A stretch of DNA of 64,000 bases from Roseiarcus sp963751165 (GTDB lineage Bacteria; Pseudomonadota; Alphaproteobacteria; Rhizobiales; Beijerinckiaceae): the NCBI GenBank assembly GCA_963751165.1, contig CAVVTP010000007.1, positions 124,001-188,000 on the forward strand. Direction: 5' to 3'. Made by a program: the position numbers and the translations under genes. Below, in pieces: positions 7,235-16,082 of this stretch; within the stretch, counting starts at the first letter, position 1, and every line of letters starts with the position of its first letter. The notes under the pieces are model-generated. The model did not search any database, was not told the origin of the DNA, and saw only the letters and a program-made list of their open reading frames with translations.

Positions 7235-7723
7235 ATGGCCGTGAACTCGGTGATCGACTACGGCGTGGCGACGCCGGCCGACATCGCGAGCCTCACCGGC
7301 AGGCAGTTCCTCGAGGCGATCATGGAGGGCAGGCTCCCCGCCCCGCCGATCGCACGGGCAATGACGTTCTGGCTCAAAGAAGTCGGCGACGGATTCGTCG
7401 CCTTCGAGGGCGAGCCCGGGGAGCATCTGCTCAATCCATTGGGAGGCGTGCATGGCGGCTGGGCGCTGACGTTGATCGACAGCGCCGGCGGCTGCGCCGC
7501 GCATTCGACCTTGCCGGCCGGCGTCGGCTACGCGACCATCGAGACCAAGGGCAACTTCAGCCGGCCGATCACACGCGACACCGGCTTGGTGCGCGCGGAA
7601 GGGCGCGTTGTCGCCAAAGGGCGCCAGATCATCTCGACCGAAGTAAAAGTGCTGGCCCGCGACGCAAAGATCCTCGCGCACGGAACCTCGACGTTGATGG
7701 TGTTCGGCGGGAGGGGTGAGTAA
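7235..7723 (+). CDS. PaaI-family hotdog thioesterase
   Basis: This protein of 162 residues belongs to the PaaI/YbgC-like hotdog fold, which hydrolyses acyl- or aryl-CoA thioesters. The diagnostic stretch is LLNPLGGVHGGWALTLIDSAGG (HGG plus the acidic residue on the central helix), followed by the strand ATIETKGNFSRPI. GGAAAGGA is placed just before the ATG. It follows the SDR gene in the same direction and is probably co-transcribed from the MarR-controlled promoter. The pair is consistent with metabolism of an aromatic or fatty acyl compound, which is inference. Confidence 0.85.
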   Translation: MAVNSVIDYGVATPADIASLTGRQFLEAIMEGRLPAPPIARAMTFWLKEVGDGFVAFEGEPGEHLLNPLGGVHGGWALTLIDSAGGCAAHSTLPAGVGYATIETKGNFSRPITRDTGLVRAEGRVVAKGRQIISTEVKVLARDAKILAHGTSTLMVFGGRGE

Positions 7724-7832
7724 ATTCCGCCGAAATCGTCGGCCTCGATCGCGCACTGGGGTCGCCGCGGCCGACGCAGCGCCGTGAAATCTCAGCCGCA
7801 GGAAACGCCATATCAGACGGTGAAGGTTGGAC

Positions 7833-8624
7833 ATGTCGATCGAAATGGAACGCCCACCCGTGATCAGCAGCGAGACCGACTCTGCTTTGCTTTCGCCGCA
7901 GGGCGCGGGATCGCTCGGGCACAAGCTGTCGCGCCGCTCCCTGGTGGCTTGCGCGACGTTTTTCGGGACGGCGATGGCCGCGATTGGTGAAATAGCCAAG
8001 GCTCAGGAAGGCGGCTCCGGCAGCTACAGCAACGCCGCGATTGCCTTGCCGGACGACGGCGTCGCTGCGAATTCCCGCGAGGAGCAAATCCGCGCCGTCA
8101 AGATCGCGCGCGCCATGCGAGCGGGGCCGCCCACGATTACCGAGCACGCGACGATCGCCGAAATGGATGGTTTCGGCCGGATGACGAACGTCTTGAGGAA
8201 AGGTACGAACGACTGGGTCTGCATGCCCGGCAAGGAGGATGTCGTCGGCGATCCGCCAATGTGTGTCGACGCATTGGGCATGCAGTGGTTCAAGGATCTG
8301 CACGAAGGGAAGCCGCAGCCCACCAACAAGGCGCCTGGGCTTTGTTACATGCTCTGCGGCGCAACGCAGCACAGCAACACGAACGCCCATGACAGGACGA
8401 GCCCCGCCATACCGATTGGCCCGCACTGGATGATCCTCTGGCCTTTCGACGCAAGCCACTGCGGGCTGCCGACGACAGTCCGTGATGCCGGCGCGTGGAT
8501 CATGTTTGCCGGGACGCCCTACGCCTATCTGCACGTTTGCGGCACACCTTGGGTGGGAAATGAATATAGGCCTGGCGACGAAGCGATCTGGACGATGCGC
8601 TATAAGCAGCGAACCGCCGGTTGA
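7833..8624 (+). CDS. Conserved-looking Tat-exported protein of unknown function
   Basis: The protein has 263 residues and I do not recognise its family. A twin-arginine motif (SRRSLVA) followed by a hydrophobic stretch FFGTAMAAIG and AKAQ indicates Tat export with cleavage near residue 55, after an unusually long N-region. The mature part has about six cysteines, two in CYMLCGAT, and aromatic-rich stretches (IGPHWMILWPF and AGTPYAYLHVCG). A Tat substrate with paired Cys/His may carry a metal or other cofactor; this is speculation. The ATG at 7833 is preceded by AAGGTTGG. The gene is not clearly tied to either neighbour. Confidence 0.75.
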   Translation: MSIEMERPPVISSETDSALLSPQGAGSLGHKLSRRSLVACATFFGTAMAAIGEIAKAQEGGSGSYSNAAIALPDDGVAANSREEQIRAVKIARAMRAGPPTITEHATIAEMDGFGRMTNVLRKGTNDWVCMPGKEDVVGDPPMCVDALGMQWFKDLHEGKPQPTNKAPGLCYMLCGATQHSNTNAHDRTSPAIPIGPHWMILWPFDASHCGLPTTVRDAGAWIMFAGTPYAYLHVCGTPWVGNEYRPGDEAIWTMRYKQRTAG

Positions 8625-8730
8625 TGCTCGCGATCTCTGAAAGACTGACGCGTCCCTTGGGCTTATCTCCCGCGCCTTGATCAGCGATGCCGTTGGCAGA
8701 TTCGGTGCGGCGCCTTCCATCCGGGAGTTG

Positions 8731-9210
8731 ATGAACATGACCGAGCGCTACCTCGAGGACTTTGCCGTGGGGCAGACCTACGGGTCGGGAAGGCTCCGCG
8801 TCGACGTCGATCAAATAAAATCCTTCGCCGCCCGGTTCGACCCGCAGCCTTTCCATCTCGACGATGAGGCCGCGGCCAAGTCTTTTTTTCGCGGGCTCGC
8901 GGCGAGCGGCTGGCACACCGCGGCGCTGACCATGCGGCTCCTCGTCGAGGGCGAGATGAAGCCCGCCGGCGGGATCGTCGGCGCCGGTTTCGACGAGTTC
9001 CGCTGGCCTCGTCCGGTGCGCCCCGGCGACGAACTGCGCATCGAAAGCGAAATCTTGGAGGTGCGCCCGTCGAAATCGCGTCCCGAGCAGGGACTGATCA
9101 AGGCGCGAACGACGACCCTCAACCAGAATGGCGAACCGGTGCAGATCATGGTCGCCAACCTGGTCGTGCCGCGGCTGGCGCCGGCGCGGGCAGAGCGCGA
9201 AGGCGTGTGA
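8731..9210 (+). CDS. MaoC-family dehydratase
   Basis: This is a hotdog-fold (R)-specific enoyl-CoA hydratase-like protein of 159 residues. The N-terminal YLEDFAVGQTYGSG and the hydratase motif FAARFDPQPFHLDDEAA (Asp and His as the catalytic pair) are typical of MaoC/PhaJ-like proteins, as is the GLAASGWHTAALTMRLL helix. GGGAG lies four bases before the ATG at 8731; a second ATG at 8737 (MTERYLEDF) would also fit the family start. It may act on short acyl-CoA compounds. No CoA-ligase or thiolase neighbours are present to define a pathway. Confidence 0.85.
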   Translation: MNMTERYLEDFAVGQTYGSGRLRVDVDQIKSFAARFDPQPFHLDDEAAAKSFFRGLAASGWHTAALTMRLLVEGEMKPAGGIVGAGFDEFRWPRPVRPGDELRIESEILEVRPSKSRPEQGLIKARTTTLNQNGEPVQIMVANLVVPRLAPARAEREGV

Positions 9211-9315
9211 GGGTGGCAGAGCCATGCACGGCGTGCGCGCTATCGGTCGCGCGAGGCTGTTGGCCCGAACAGGTCCGCTTCGCTGACGACGCAGGCCGAG
9301 CCTGTCGGCGCCAGC

Positions 9316-11223
9316 CTACCGACCCCACGTCGGATCGAAGTAGTTCTTGGTGTAGACCGGCTGCTCGTAGACGCAGGTAAAGTTGGCGGCATCATTGGTC
9401 GCCCCCGAGCCCTTGTACCGCGTCTGCTGCGGATACGGACAGATGGGGCGCGTGCCGTTGGCCGGGAAGTTCGTCGTGACGCCGGGCGCGAAGAGGTGAT
9501 TTGGATCGATGCCGCCAGCCGTGAACGGCGACGAGCTGTTGTGGTTGGCGGCGATGATCTGCCTCGGCGCGATGCCCCTTTCGACCCAATCGGTAATCGC
9601 AGTCAGCGTATTGGCGCTGAAGTCGCTTGTCGCCGGGCCGCCGCCGCAATGGGCCAGGTTGGGCACCAAGAACAAGCGGGCGAAGTTTTGGGCCTGACCG
9701 AACTGGGCCCTGTTCATCGCATTGTACCAGTTGACGAGGTCGACGCCGGAGAAGATTCCGTCATTGACGCCGTCGTAGATGATCATCTTGCCGCCGTGAT
9801 ACGCGAACGGCGCGAGATTGAGCGAGACGCCGGTCATGAACTCCATCGGGCTCTCGGGATAGCCGCGCACCGGGGTAAAGATCGTCGGCGCGTCCGTATC
9901 GAAATTATAGTCGAATATCAGCTTCTCCTGTGACTCGCCCGCCGCGCCCGTGCTGCTGTTGACGGGCGTGACGATGGGCGGATTATGGAACACCATCGGG
10001 ACAGCGCCGGCGCCCAAGCTCAGGTTTGCGGGCAAGCCGCCGAACAGGGTCACGTTCCATGCCTGCCAGCCTAGCCCGGACGCGGCCGGCGGGTCCCAGA
10101 TCCCGGCGTCCCAATACCAGTTGGAGTACAGCGCCTGCCCGCGGGAATTGTACGCGCCGTCATAGATCTTGAGAAGGGATCCGACCTGAGCTGAAGTCAG
10201 GCATGTGCCGCCATGTGGCGTGCTGCGGTGCGCGCCCGTGCCGCAAGTAAAATTCGCGAGGTGCGGCTTCACGACCGCGGTGGTGCAGGCGGAATAATTA
10301 TCGATGACGCCGTCAACGAGCCCGTCGAGGCCGTCGCAGGCCTCGAGGATCGCGGCTGACGCAACTTCGAGGTCTTGCGACTGGAAAGATTGCTCGATGT
10401 TGGGCTGGCCGTTGGCGTCAACGCCGTTCGCGAGCGGCGCGAGGCTCTGTTCGTTCCACGCTTCGGCGATCCCGGCGCGCGGCAGGTCGAACCCCGGATT
10501 GCCCGCGACGACGCCATCGTAATTTTCAGGGTAGCGCTGCACCTGCATGAAGGCGTCGCGGCCGCCGTTGGAGCAGCCCCAGAAATAAGAATGCTGGGGA
10601 CGCTCGCCGTAGTAGGACCACAGGATCTGCTTGGTGACGTCGGTCGTACGCTCCATGGCCTCGTAGCCATAGTCGCTGCGCGCCTGCGCATCGATGCCGA
10701 AATGCGCGCTACCCCCGGCATTGGGATCGTCGTCCTGCCAGGTGAACGGGGGTGTGAAGCCGGTGGTCGTTGCGGGGTTGGCGTCCTCGTGGCCGCCGTC
10801 GTCCGCCGCCACCGCCCAGCCGGAGGCCAGCTCGCTGCCGGCATTGCCCTGCGGGTTCTGGTTGAGCGACCCGTCGGTGCCGCCGCCGCCCATCATTTCG
10901 AAACGGCCGACCCAGGAGTCCGGCAGGTTGATCGCGAAGCCGATGCCGTAGGTGTAATGGTCGGGATCCTGCGAGCTGACCCGCTTGTCGATGACGCCAA
11001 CCACGTTGCAATGCGCCGGCAGGCCGCCGCCCGCCGCGACCTCGGTAGCGGTCAAGATCTGCATTTTGGGGATCGGCAGCCCGGTCAGGCTCGCGCAGCT
11101 GACCTTGGGCGACTCGTTCCCGGTCGCCGCGGCCGCCGAGCCGATGGTGGCGAGCGCCGTCGCCGCCAGCAGGCTTGTCCGTCCCAAGCCGAATCGTCGC
11201 AGCGCGACCGCAGAAATGGTCAT
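9316..11223 (-). CDS. Tannase/feruloyl esterase family protein
   Basis: This secreted alpha/beta hydrolase has 635 residues, a Sec-type signal peptide (about residues 1-33, ending near SAAAAT) and the family nucleophile motif WGCSNGGRDA. Near the C-terminus the catalytic histidine is in PNLAHCGGGP. The Cys next to the Ser and the Cys next to the His form the CS-D-HC arrangement of the tannase/FaeB family, where a disulfide joins the two catalytic residues. It would hydrolyse gallate or ferulate esters, suggesting contact with plant polyphenols. The closest non-fungal relatives and true substrate cannot be told. About 280 bases separate it from acdS upstream; no signal stands out there. Confidence 0.88.
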   Translation of the reverse strand: MTISAVALRRFGLGRTSLLAATALATIGSAAAATGNESPKVSCASLTGLPIPKMQILTATEVAAGGGLPAHCNVVGVIDKRVSSQDPDHYTYGIGFAINLPDSWVGRFEMMGGGGTDGSLNQNPQGNAGSELASGWAVAADDGGHEDANPATTTGFTPPFTWQDDDPNAGGSAHFGIDAQARSDYGYEAMERTTDVTKQILWSYYGERPQHSYFWGCSNGGRDAFMQVQRYPENYDGVVAGNPGFDLPRAGIAEAWNEQSLAPLANGVDANGQPNIEQSFQSQDLEVASAAILEACDGLDGLVDGVIDNYSACTTAVVKPHLANFTCGTGAHRSTPHGGTCLTSAQVGSLLKIYDGAYNSRGQALYSNWYWDAGIWDPPAASGLGWQAWNVTLFGGLPANLSLGAGAVPMVFHNPPIVTPVNSSTGAAGESQEKLIFDYNFDTDAPTIFTPVRGYPESPMEFMTGVSLNLAPFAYHGGKMIIYDGVNDGIFSGVDLVNWYNAMNRAQFGQAQNFARLFLVPNLAHCGGGPATSDFSANTLTAITDWVERGIAPRQIIAANHNSSSPFTAGGIDPNHLFAPGVTTNFPANGTRPICPYPQQTRYKGSGATNDAANFTCVYEQPVYTKNYFDPTWGR

Positions 11224-11503
11224 TGTGTCCCCTCCCTAGCGACCGGATTGCGCAAACCTCACCAGCGGCCGCCTCGCTTGGCTCGGCCGCCAAATCCTTG
11301 GGCCCGGGCGCATCCCCGATTGACGACAGCGTACGCTATCGAGAATCGTTCATCAACATGGAAAGTCGCGGCTGAGGAAGGGTGAAACGAGTTTCCCCGG
11401 CGATGCCGTGGCGTCAGCCGACCAGGCGGCTCACGGGGGAAGCTGGCGCCGTGGCGGGACAGTAACGAAAATCGGAGCGCGACGTCCTTCCATGCGCTGC
11501 GCC

Positions 11504-12517
11504 TCATCCGTTGCGAAACGCGTAGGCATATCCGTTGAGCGCCGGCGCGCCGCCCAGATGGGCGAACAGCACCTTCGATCCTTTCGGGAAGAAGCCTTTC
11601 CCGACCAGATCGATCATCCCCTGCATCGATTTGCCCTCGTAGACCGGATCGGTGATCATGCCCTCGAGCCGCGCCGCGAGCCTGATCGCCTCCTTCGTCT
11701 CGTGCGACGGCACGCCGTAGACGGGATAGGCGTAGTCCTCGAGCAGCACCACGTCGTCGTCAAGAATCTCCTGGCCGAGCTCGACCAGTTTCGCGGTCTT
11801 TTGCGCGATGTCGAGCACCTGCGCTTTTGTCTGCTTCGGCGTGGCGGAGGCGTCGATGCCGATGACCTTGCGCTGCCGCCCGTCCTTGGCGAAGCCCACG
11901 ACCATGCCGGCGTGAGTCGAGCCGGTGACTGTGCAGACGACGACATAGTCGAAGGCGAAGCCGAGATCGCGTTCCTGCGCGCGCACCTCCTCGGCGAATC
12001 CGACGTAGCCGAGTCCGCCATATTTGTGCACCGAGGCGCCCGCCGGGATGGGGTAGGGGCGTCCGCCCTGCGCCTCGACGTCCTTCAGCGCGTCCTCCCA
12101 GCTCTGGCGAATCCCGATGTCGAAACCGTCGTCGACCAGCCTGACGTCCGCTCCCATGATGCGGCTCAAGAGGATGTTGCCGACCCGGTCGTAGACGGCA
12201 TCCTCGTGCGGAACCCAGGCCTCCTGCACCAGGCGGCACTTCATGCCGATTTTCGCCGCGACGGCGGCGACCTGGCGCGTATGGTTCGACTGCACCCCGC
12301 CGATCGAGACCAGCGTGTCGGCGTTCGCGGCGATCGCGTCGGGCACGATGTATTCGAGCTTGCGCAGCTTGTTGCCGCCGAACGCAAGGCCGGAATTGCA
12401 ATCCTCTCGCTTGGCGTAAAGCTCGACCAGGCCGCCGAGATGCGCGCTCAGGCGGCCGAGTTTCTCGATCGGCGTCGGTCCGAAGGTGAGCGGGTAGCGG
12501 GCGAATTTCTCCAGCAT
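11504..12517 (-). CDS. acdS: 1-aminocyclopropane-1-carboxylate deaminase
   Basis: This PLP enzyme cleaves ACC, the plant ethylene precursor, to 2-oxobutyrate and ammonia. It has 337 residues (family norm about 338). The PLP lysine is in AFGGNKLRK (residue 50), QSNHTRQ follows, and the C-terminal DPVYEGKSMQGM and LFAHLGG keep the Glu and Leu (equivalents of 295 and 322) that separate true ACC deaminases from D-cysteine desulfhydrases. Its presence suggests plant-associated life or use of ACC as nitrogen source. No Lrp-type AcdR regulator is next to it, unlike many rhizobial copies. Confidence 0.92.
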   Translation of the reverse strand: MLEKFARYPLTFGPTPIEKLGRLSAHLGGLVELYAKREDCNSGLAFGGNKLRKLEYIVPDAIAANADTLVSIGGVQSNHTRQVAAVAAKIGMKCRLVQEAWVPHEDAVYDRVGNILLSRIMGADVRLVDDGFDIGIRQSWEDALKDVEAQGGRPYPIPAGASVHKYGGLGYVGFAEEVRAQERDLGFAFDYVVVCTVTGSTHAGMVVGFAKDGRQRKVIGIDASATPKQTKAQVLDIAQKTAKLVELGQEILDDDVVLLEDYAYPVYGVPSHETKEAIRLAARLEGMITDPVYEGKSMQGMIDLVGKGFFPKGSKVLFAHLGGAPALNGYAYAFRNG

Positions 12518-12641
12518 GTAAGCGGCCTCTTGGACTGGGACAGGCGGGCCGCGACCGATAGCGATGATCGCTACGTTTGCGCTGTAGCACTATGAGGGGC
12601 TCGAGCGCCGGTCGCTGTCGTCGCATCAAGCCCGCGGCCTA

Positions 12642-13007
12642 TTGCTCGTGTCAATCCTCATCATCGTCAGAGCCTGCCTCGCCGCGGGGCAAGAGGCGCA
12701 AAGCCCACCGAGGGACGACGCCTTCGACGCGACGGATTCCATCACGATCTGCGCCTTCACCACCGACCAGACCGAAGCGCCCTTGTTCCGGCTGCCGGTC
12801 GAGCCGAACGAGCGCAATGGGCTGCGTTCCTCCTCCCGGCTGATGGTGGACAAAATCACCACCGTCCCGAAGTCCAAGGTCGGCGAGATGATCGGGCGGC
12901 TGGACGACGAGGACGTGGTCCGGCTCAACCAAGCCGTGATGGTCCTTCTTGGCCTGGCGATGTCGCCGAGAACGGCCCGGAAGGGGAATGATGAGAAGCT
13001 CCGCTAA
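12642..13007 (+). pseudogene. MazF/PemK-like toxin remnant, N-terminus scrambled
   Basis: From about 12715 the frame reads DDAFDATDSITICAFTTDQ, then APLFRLPVEPNERNGLRSSS, MVDKITTVPKSKVGEMIGRL and LNQAVMVLLGLA, which is the body of a MazF/PemK-family endoribonuclease. The expected N-terminus (RGDxVTV...GKPRPAL) is missing in this frame; GKRRKA in another frame at about 12690-12707 may be its relic, implying a frameshift just before DDAFD. Only a TTG start is available, and no antitoxin is recognisable upstream. The gene is probably inactive. Confidence 0.6.
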
Positions 13008-13052
13008 CGAGGTGAAACCCGGCGCGTCGTCGCGCAATCGTGGCGCCTCGCC

Positions 13053-13799
13053 TCATCCTCGGTCCTCGAACACCTCGGCCCGCGCTTCGACGATCTCCTC
13101 GAGAGAGCCGTCGGGCGCAAATGGGGCGAGGGCCTCGCGCAAGACGCGCCTCATTTCGGGGACCCCGTCGCCGAGCCGTTCGGGCGAGGTCGTCGACATG
13201 GAGAGAATGCGGTCGGCCAGCCGCTCGACGGGGATACGCTGGCTCGCCTCGACGCGGATTTTTCCGCGAGAAGCGAACCGCCCGTCGGCGAAGAAGGCGC
13301 CATGGTCATGCGCGGGCCGGTCGCCCTTCCAGCGATCGCGGACACGCTCGAACGTCTCGAGCCAGGGATTGCGGTCGTCCTTGACGCTGCTTGCGCCGCA
13401 AACGAGAACCCGGGCGCGCCGCGCGACGACGCGTTCGAGCCCCGCGCGCGCCGGTTCGGGATCGAGCCAATGGAGCGCCCGTCCGATCGTGACCACGTCG
13501 AACGCGCCGAGCTCGTCAGCCAGGTGTTCGAAACGTCCCTCGATCAGCCTGAGCGCGACGCCGGCGCGCCCCGCGGCTTCGCGCGCGGCCTCGATCATCG
13601 CCGGCTCGGGGTCGACACCGACGACCTCGCGGCAATAGGGCGCAAATCCGATCGCGAGAATGCCGGGCCCCGTGCCGACGTCGAGGAGGCGCTGGCTGCG
13701 GTCCAAGCCGAGCTCGTCTGCCGTCTTGGCGAAGAACCCAACGGGGTAGGGCGGCCGGGCGCTCTCGTAATAGGCGACTGTGGAGGCGAAGCGTCCCAT
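13053..13799 (-). CDS. Class I SAM-dependent methyltransferase
   Basis: This 248-residue protein has the SAM-binding motif LLDVGTGPGILA, the acidic residue in EVVGVDPEPAMIEAA and motif IV FDVVTIGRALHWLDP. The start YYESARPPYP is typical of UbiE/Trans-aconitate methyltransferase-like proteins. The ATG at 13799 is chosen because GAGGAA precedes it by six bases; upstream ATG codons lack such a site. The substrate is not predictable. The gene stands alone between the MazF remnant and the COG3904 gene. Confidence 0.85.
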   Translation of the reverse strand: MGRFASTVAYYESARPPYPVGFFAKTADELGLDRSQRLLDVGTGPGILAIGFAPYCREVVGVDPEPAMIEAAREAAGRAGVALRLIEGRFEHLADELGAFDVVTIGRALHWLDPEPARAGLERVVARRARVLVCGASSVKDDRNPWLETFERVRDRWKGDRPAHDHGAFFADGRFASRGKIRVEASQRIPVERLADRILSMSTTSPERLGDGVPEMRRVLREALAPFAPDGSLEEIVEARAEVFEDRG

Positions 13800-13871
13800 G
13801 ACGTTCCTCATGTTCCATGATGGCGACTGCAATGCGAACGCGCTCGCATGGCCGTTTGTTCGCCTGAGGGC

Positions 13872-15119
13872 TCAGGGGCACGCTTCGGCGACGACAGGGC
13901 CGGCGCCGCCGGTCGCGGCAAGATCAAAGGTGACCGGCGGCAGAGCCGGCTCTCCCTCGGCACGCGCGCCGGCCGGCGCGGCGACGAGCGAACCGCTATG
14001 GGCAAGAGCGCAGAATTGCTCGCGTGGAATGATGGCTTGAGCTTCAGCGCGGCCGCCGGCTTTCGATTGGGCCGATTTCCCGCCGCTCGCAGTCAGGGTC
14101 AGCGTCCATCCGTCGGGCGACGGATCGGCGACGGCCTTCATGTCTCTGTCGCGCGCCGCCACCGACGCTCCGACCACGCCGCCGCCCCGCCGATAGGCGA
14201 AGGTCGCCTCCAGCGCCGTGGCCCCGCTGCGCGTCGGCGCGGCGAATGGCTGGGAGATCTGCCCCCTGACGAGGTCGGACCCGGTCCCCCCGCCTGCGAG
14301 CGGGCGAGCGTTGAGACCGTTGAGGCCGTCGTCGAGGACCGGCGCCGAAGCGTCGAGCGCGCCCGTCGCGAGATGCAAGTCGCTCAATTCCGCGGGGCTC
14401 AGCCAGCGAATTCTGGCCGCCGGCGTCTTGCGCAGGATTTCCATGACCGGATCCTGGACGCCCATCGCCTGGAGGTAGGACTGCACCAGCCGGTCGACGG
14501 AAGCCTGTTCATAGATTTTCTTCACCATCGTCAGATGCTCGACGCCTTCGGTCTCCTTCTCCACGGTCGTGATCTGGTGGACGCCGACTTCCGGCATGGG
14601 GCCGATAAGCCGCTCGACGCCGCCGGCGAGGATCAGCGGACAGGCGGAGGCGCAATAAGCGCCGCCGACGATCGCACGGCCGCGAGCGTCGGGACAGTCA
14701 TGGGCGCGCTCGGGGCAATTGGCGATCAGCGTCCGCGCGACCGCCACGACCAGTCCCTTCGAGCGGATCAACAAGCCCATCGCCAGCGCGTCGCGGACCG
14801 AGCCTCCGTGCGACGAGATGAGAACGGGCAGGCGGCGCCCGCTGAGGCCGGCGATGACTTTGGCGAACTCCCGAGCCTTGCCGGGCGTAATGACCCCTTC
14901 CGCTGAAATCCATTCGGGACAGTTCGGCTGGCACGCCGGGTCGACGCTCGTGACGTGGAGGATGCGCATCGGCGGATCGCCACGCGGCCGAGGCGGAAGT
15001 CTCAGGTCGGCCAAGGCAGGATTTGCGGCGAGCAGGCCGAGGAGCGTAGCGGCGACCGCCGCGGCCCTCGCCAAAAAGGGCGGGAAGCGCAGCGCAGTCG
15101 GCGCAAAGAATCCCGTCAT
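13872..15119 (-). CDS. COG3904-type periplasmic Clp-fold protein
   Basis: The protein has 415 residues and an N-terminal signal peptide (hydrophobic ARAAAVAATLLGLLAANPALA). The core resembles the ClpP/crotonase fold of the COG3904 family: an oxyanion-type loop in VLISSHGGSVRDALAMGLLI and YCASACPLILAGGVER, where the Ser within C-A-S-A-C may be the nucleophile. Family members are annotated only as predicted periplasmic proteins. The C-terminal 150 residues are Gly/Ala-rich with no clear fold. Its function is unknown. Confidence 0.7.
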   Translation of the reverse strand: MTGFFAPTALRFPPFLARAAAVAATLLGLLAANPALADLRLPPRPRGDPPMRILHVTSVDPACQPNCPEWISAEGVITPGKAREFAKVIAGLSGRRLPVLISSHGGSVRDALAMGLLIRSKGLVVAVARTLIANCPERAHDCPDARGRAIVGGAYCASACPLILAGGVERLIGPMPEVGVHQITTVEKETEGVEHLTMVKKIYEQASVDRLVQSYLQAMGVQDPVMEILRKTPAARIRWLSPAELSDLHLATGALDASAPVLDDGLNGLNARPLAGGGTGSDLVRGQISQPFAAPTRSGATALEATFAYRRGGGVVGASVAARDRDMKAVADPSPDGWTLTLTASGGKSAQSKAGGRAEAQAIIPREQFCALAHSGSLVAAPAGARAEGEPALPPVTFDLAATGGAGPVVAEACP

Positions 15120-15165
15120 GCGGAGATCATCGCGATATGCCCTGGACGGTCCAGACGATTCCCCT

Positions 15166-15993
15166 TCACGCGGCCGCGGCCGTTTCTCCTTTCAAGCGCT
15201 GGTATTCGAAGGCGACCAGGTTCGGCCCGTGCATGCGCTCGAGCCGACGCACGATGAAGTGGCCGCGCGCCAGCGTCTGGAAATGCTCGGCGAAGACCGC
15301 GTTGACTGCCGCGCCGCCGATCGCGCCGAGAACAGGCGCCGCCTGGGCCGCGATCTTCTCGCTGACGATCACGCCGAATCGGGCTGCGATCTGGGAAATA
15401 AGCCGCACCACGGCCGGCGCGGTCTGCGCGCTGAACCCCTGGGCGGCGACGAAGCGCGCGCTGTCGCTGACCGATTTTGCCAGCGCGGCGCGGACCGCGA
15501 AATAGCCGCTCTCGTACACCGCCTCCTCTTCTTCCTTGCCGCCGAGTGCGAACACCTCGATGCAGGCGAGCGAGGCCTCCGGCGCGCTCAGGTCCTCGCC
15601 CTCCTCCCGGGCGATCTCGGCGATCGATCGCAGGAGGATCGTCGTCGAAAGCGGCAGTTCGACCGGCAGCGCCGCGAGCCCGAACGCGCCGCCGACCGCG
15701 CCCGAGGCGGCGGCGGCGAATTTGTGGGCGCGATGCGCGGGGTTCGGCGTGCGCTTCAAGTCGATCGTGCGCAGCGCGAGCTTGAGCGCCGCACGCAAGG
15801 CGCTCTCGCTGGCATGAGCGACCATGCGCCGGGCAGGCAGCGGCACGTTGCGGCTCAGCATGCCGATCGGCCGTCCGACCGCGTCCGTCAGGCGCTGGGC
15901 GAAGCTCGCTCCCTCCAGGAAGGCGATCGCGCGCCGCAAATCATCTGTTTCTTCGCGGGTGAGCCGCGCCGGCATGACCTCGATCGTCGACAT
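15166..15993 (-). CDS. EcsC-family protein
   Basis: This 275-residue protein matches the EcsC family: a charged N-terminal helix (LTREETDDLRRAIAFLEG), the glycine-rich amphipathic middle SGAVGGAFGLAALPVELPLSTTILLRSIAEIAREEGEDL and the FALGG motif. EcsC-type proteins are thought to be membrane-associated; their role is not established outside the Bacillus Ecs locus. There is no ABC transporter next to it. It is transcribed toward the COG3904 gene with a 46-base gap. Confidence 0.82.
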   Translation of the reverse strand: MSTIEVMPARLTREETDDLRRAIAFLEGASFAQRLTDAVGRPIGMLSRNVPLPARRMVAHASESALRAALKLALRTIDLKRTPNPAHRAHKFAAAASGAVGGAFGLAALPVELPLSTTILLRSIAEIAREEGEDLSAPEASLACIEVFALGGKEEEEAVYESGYFAVRAALAKSVSDSARFVAAQGFSAQTAPAVVRLISQIAARFGVIVSEKIAAQAAPVLGAIGGAAVNAVFAEHFQTLARGHFIVRRLERMHGPNLVAFEYQRLKGETAAAA

Positions 15994-16082
15994 GGACGCC
16001 CTCGCATAGGGCGCACGTCCGCGGCCCTAGCTCTGCCAATATAGCGCGCCTCCGGGCGCGGCCAAGGCCCCCGGGGAAGCGA

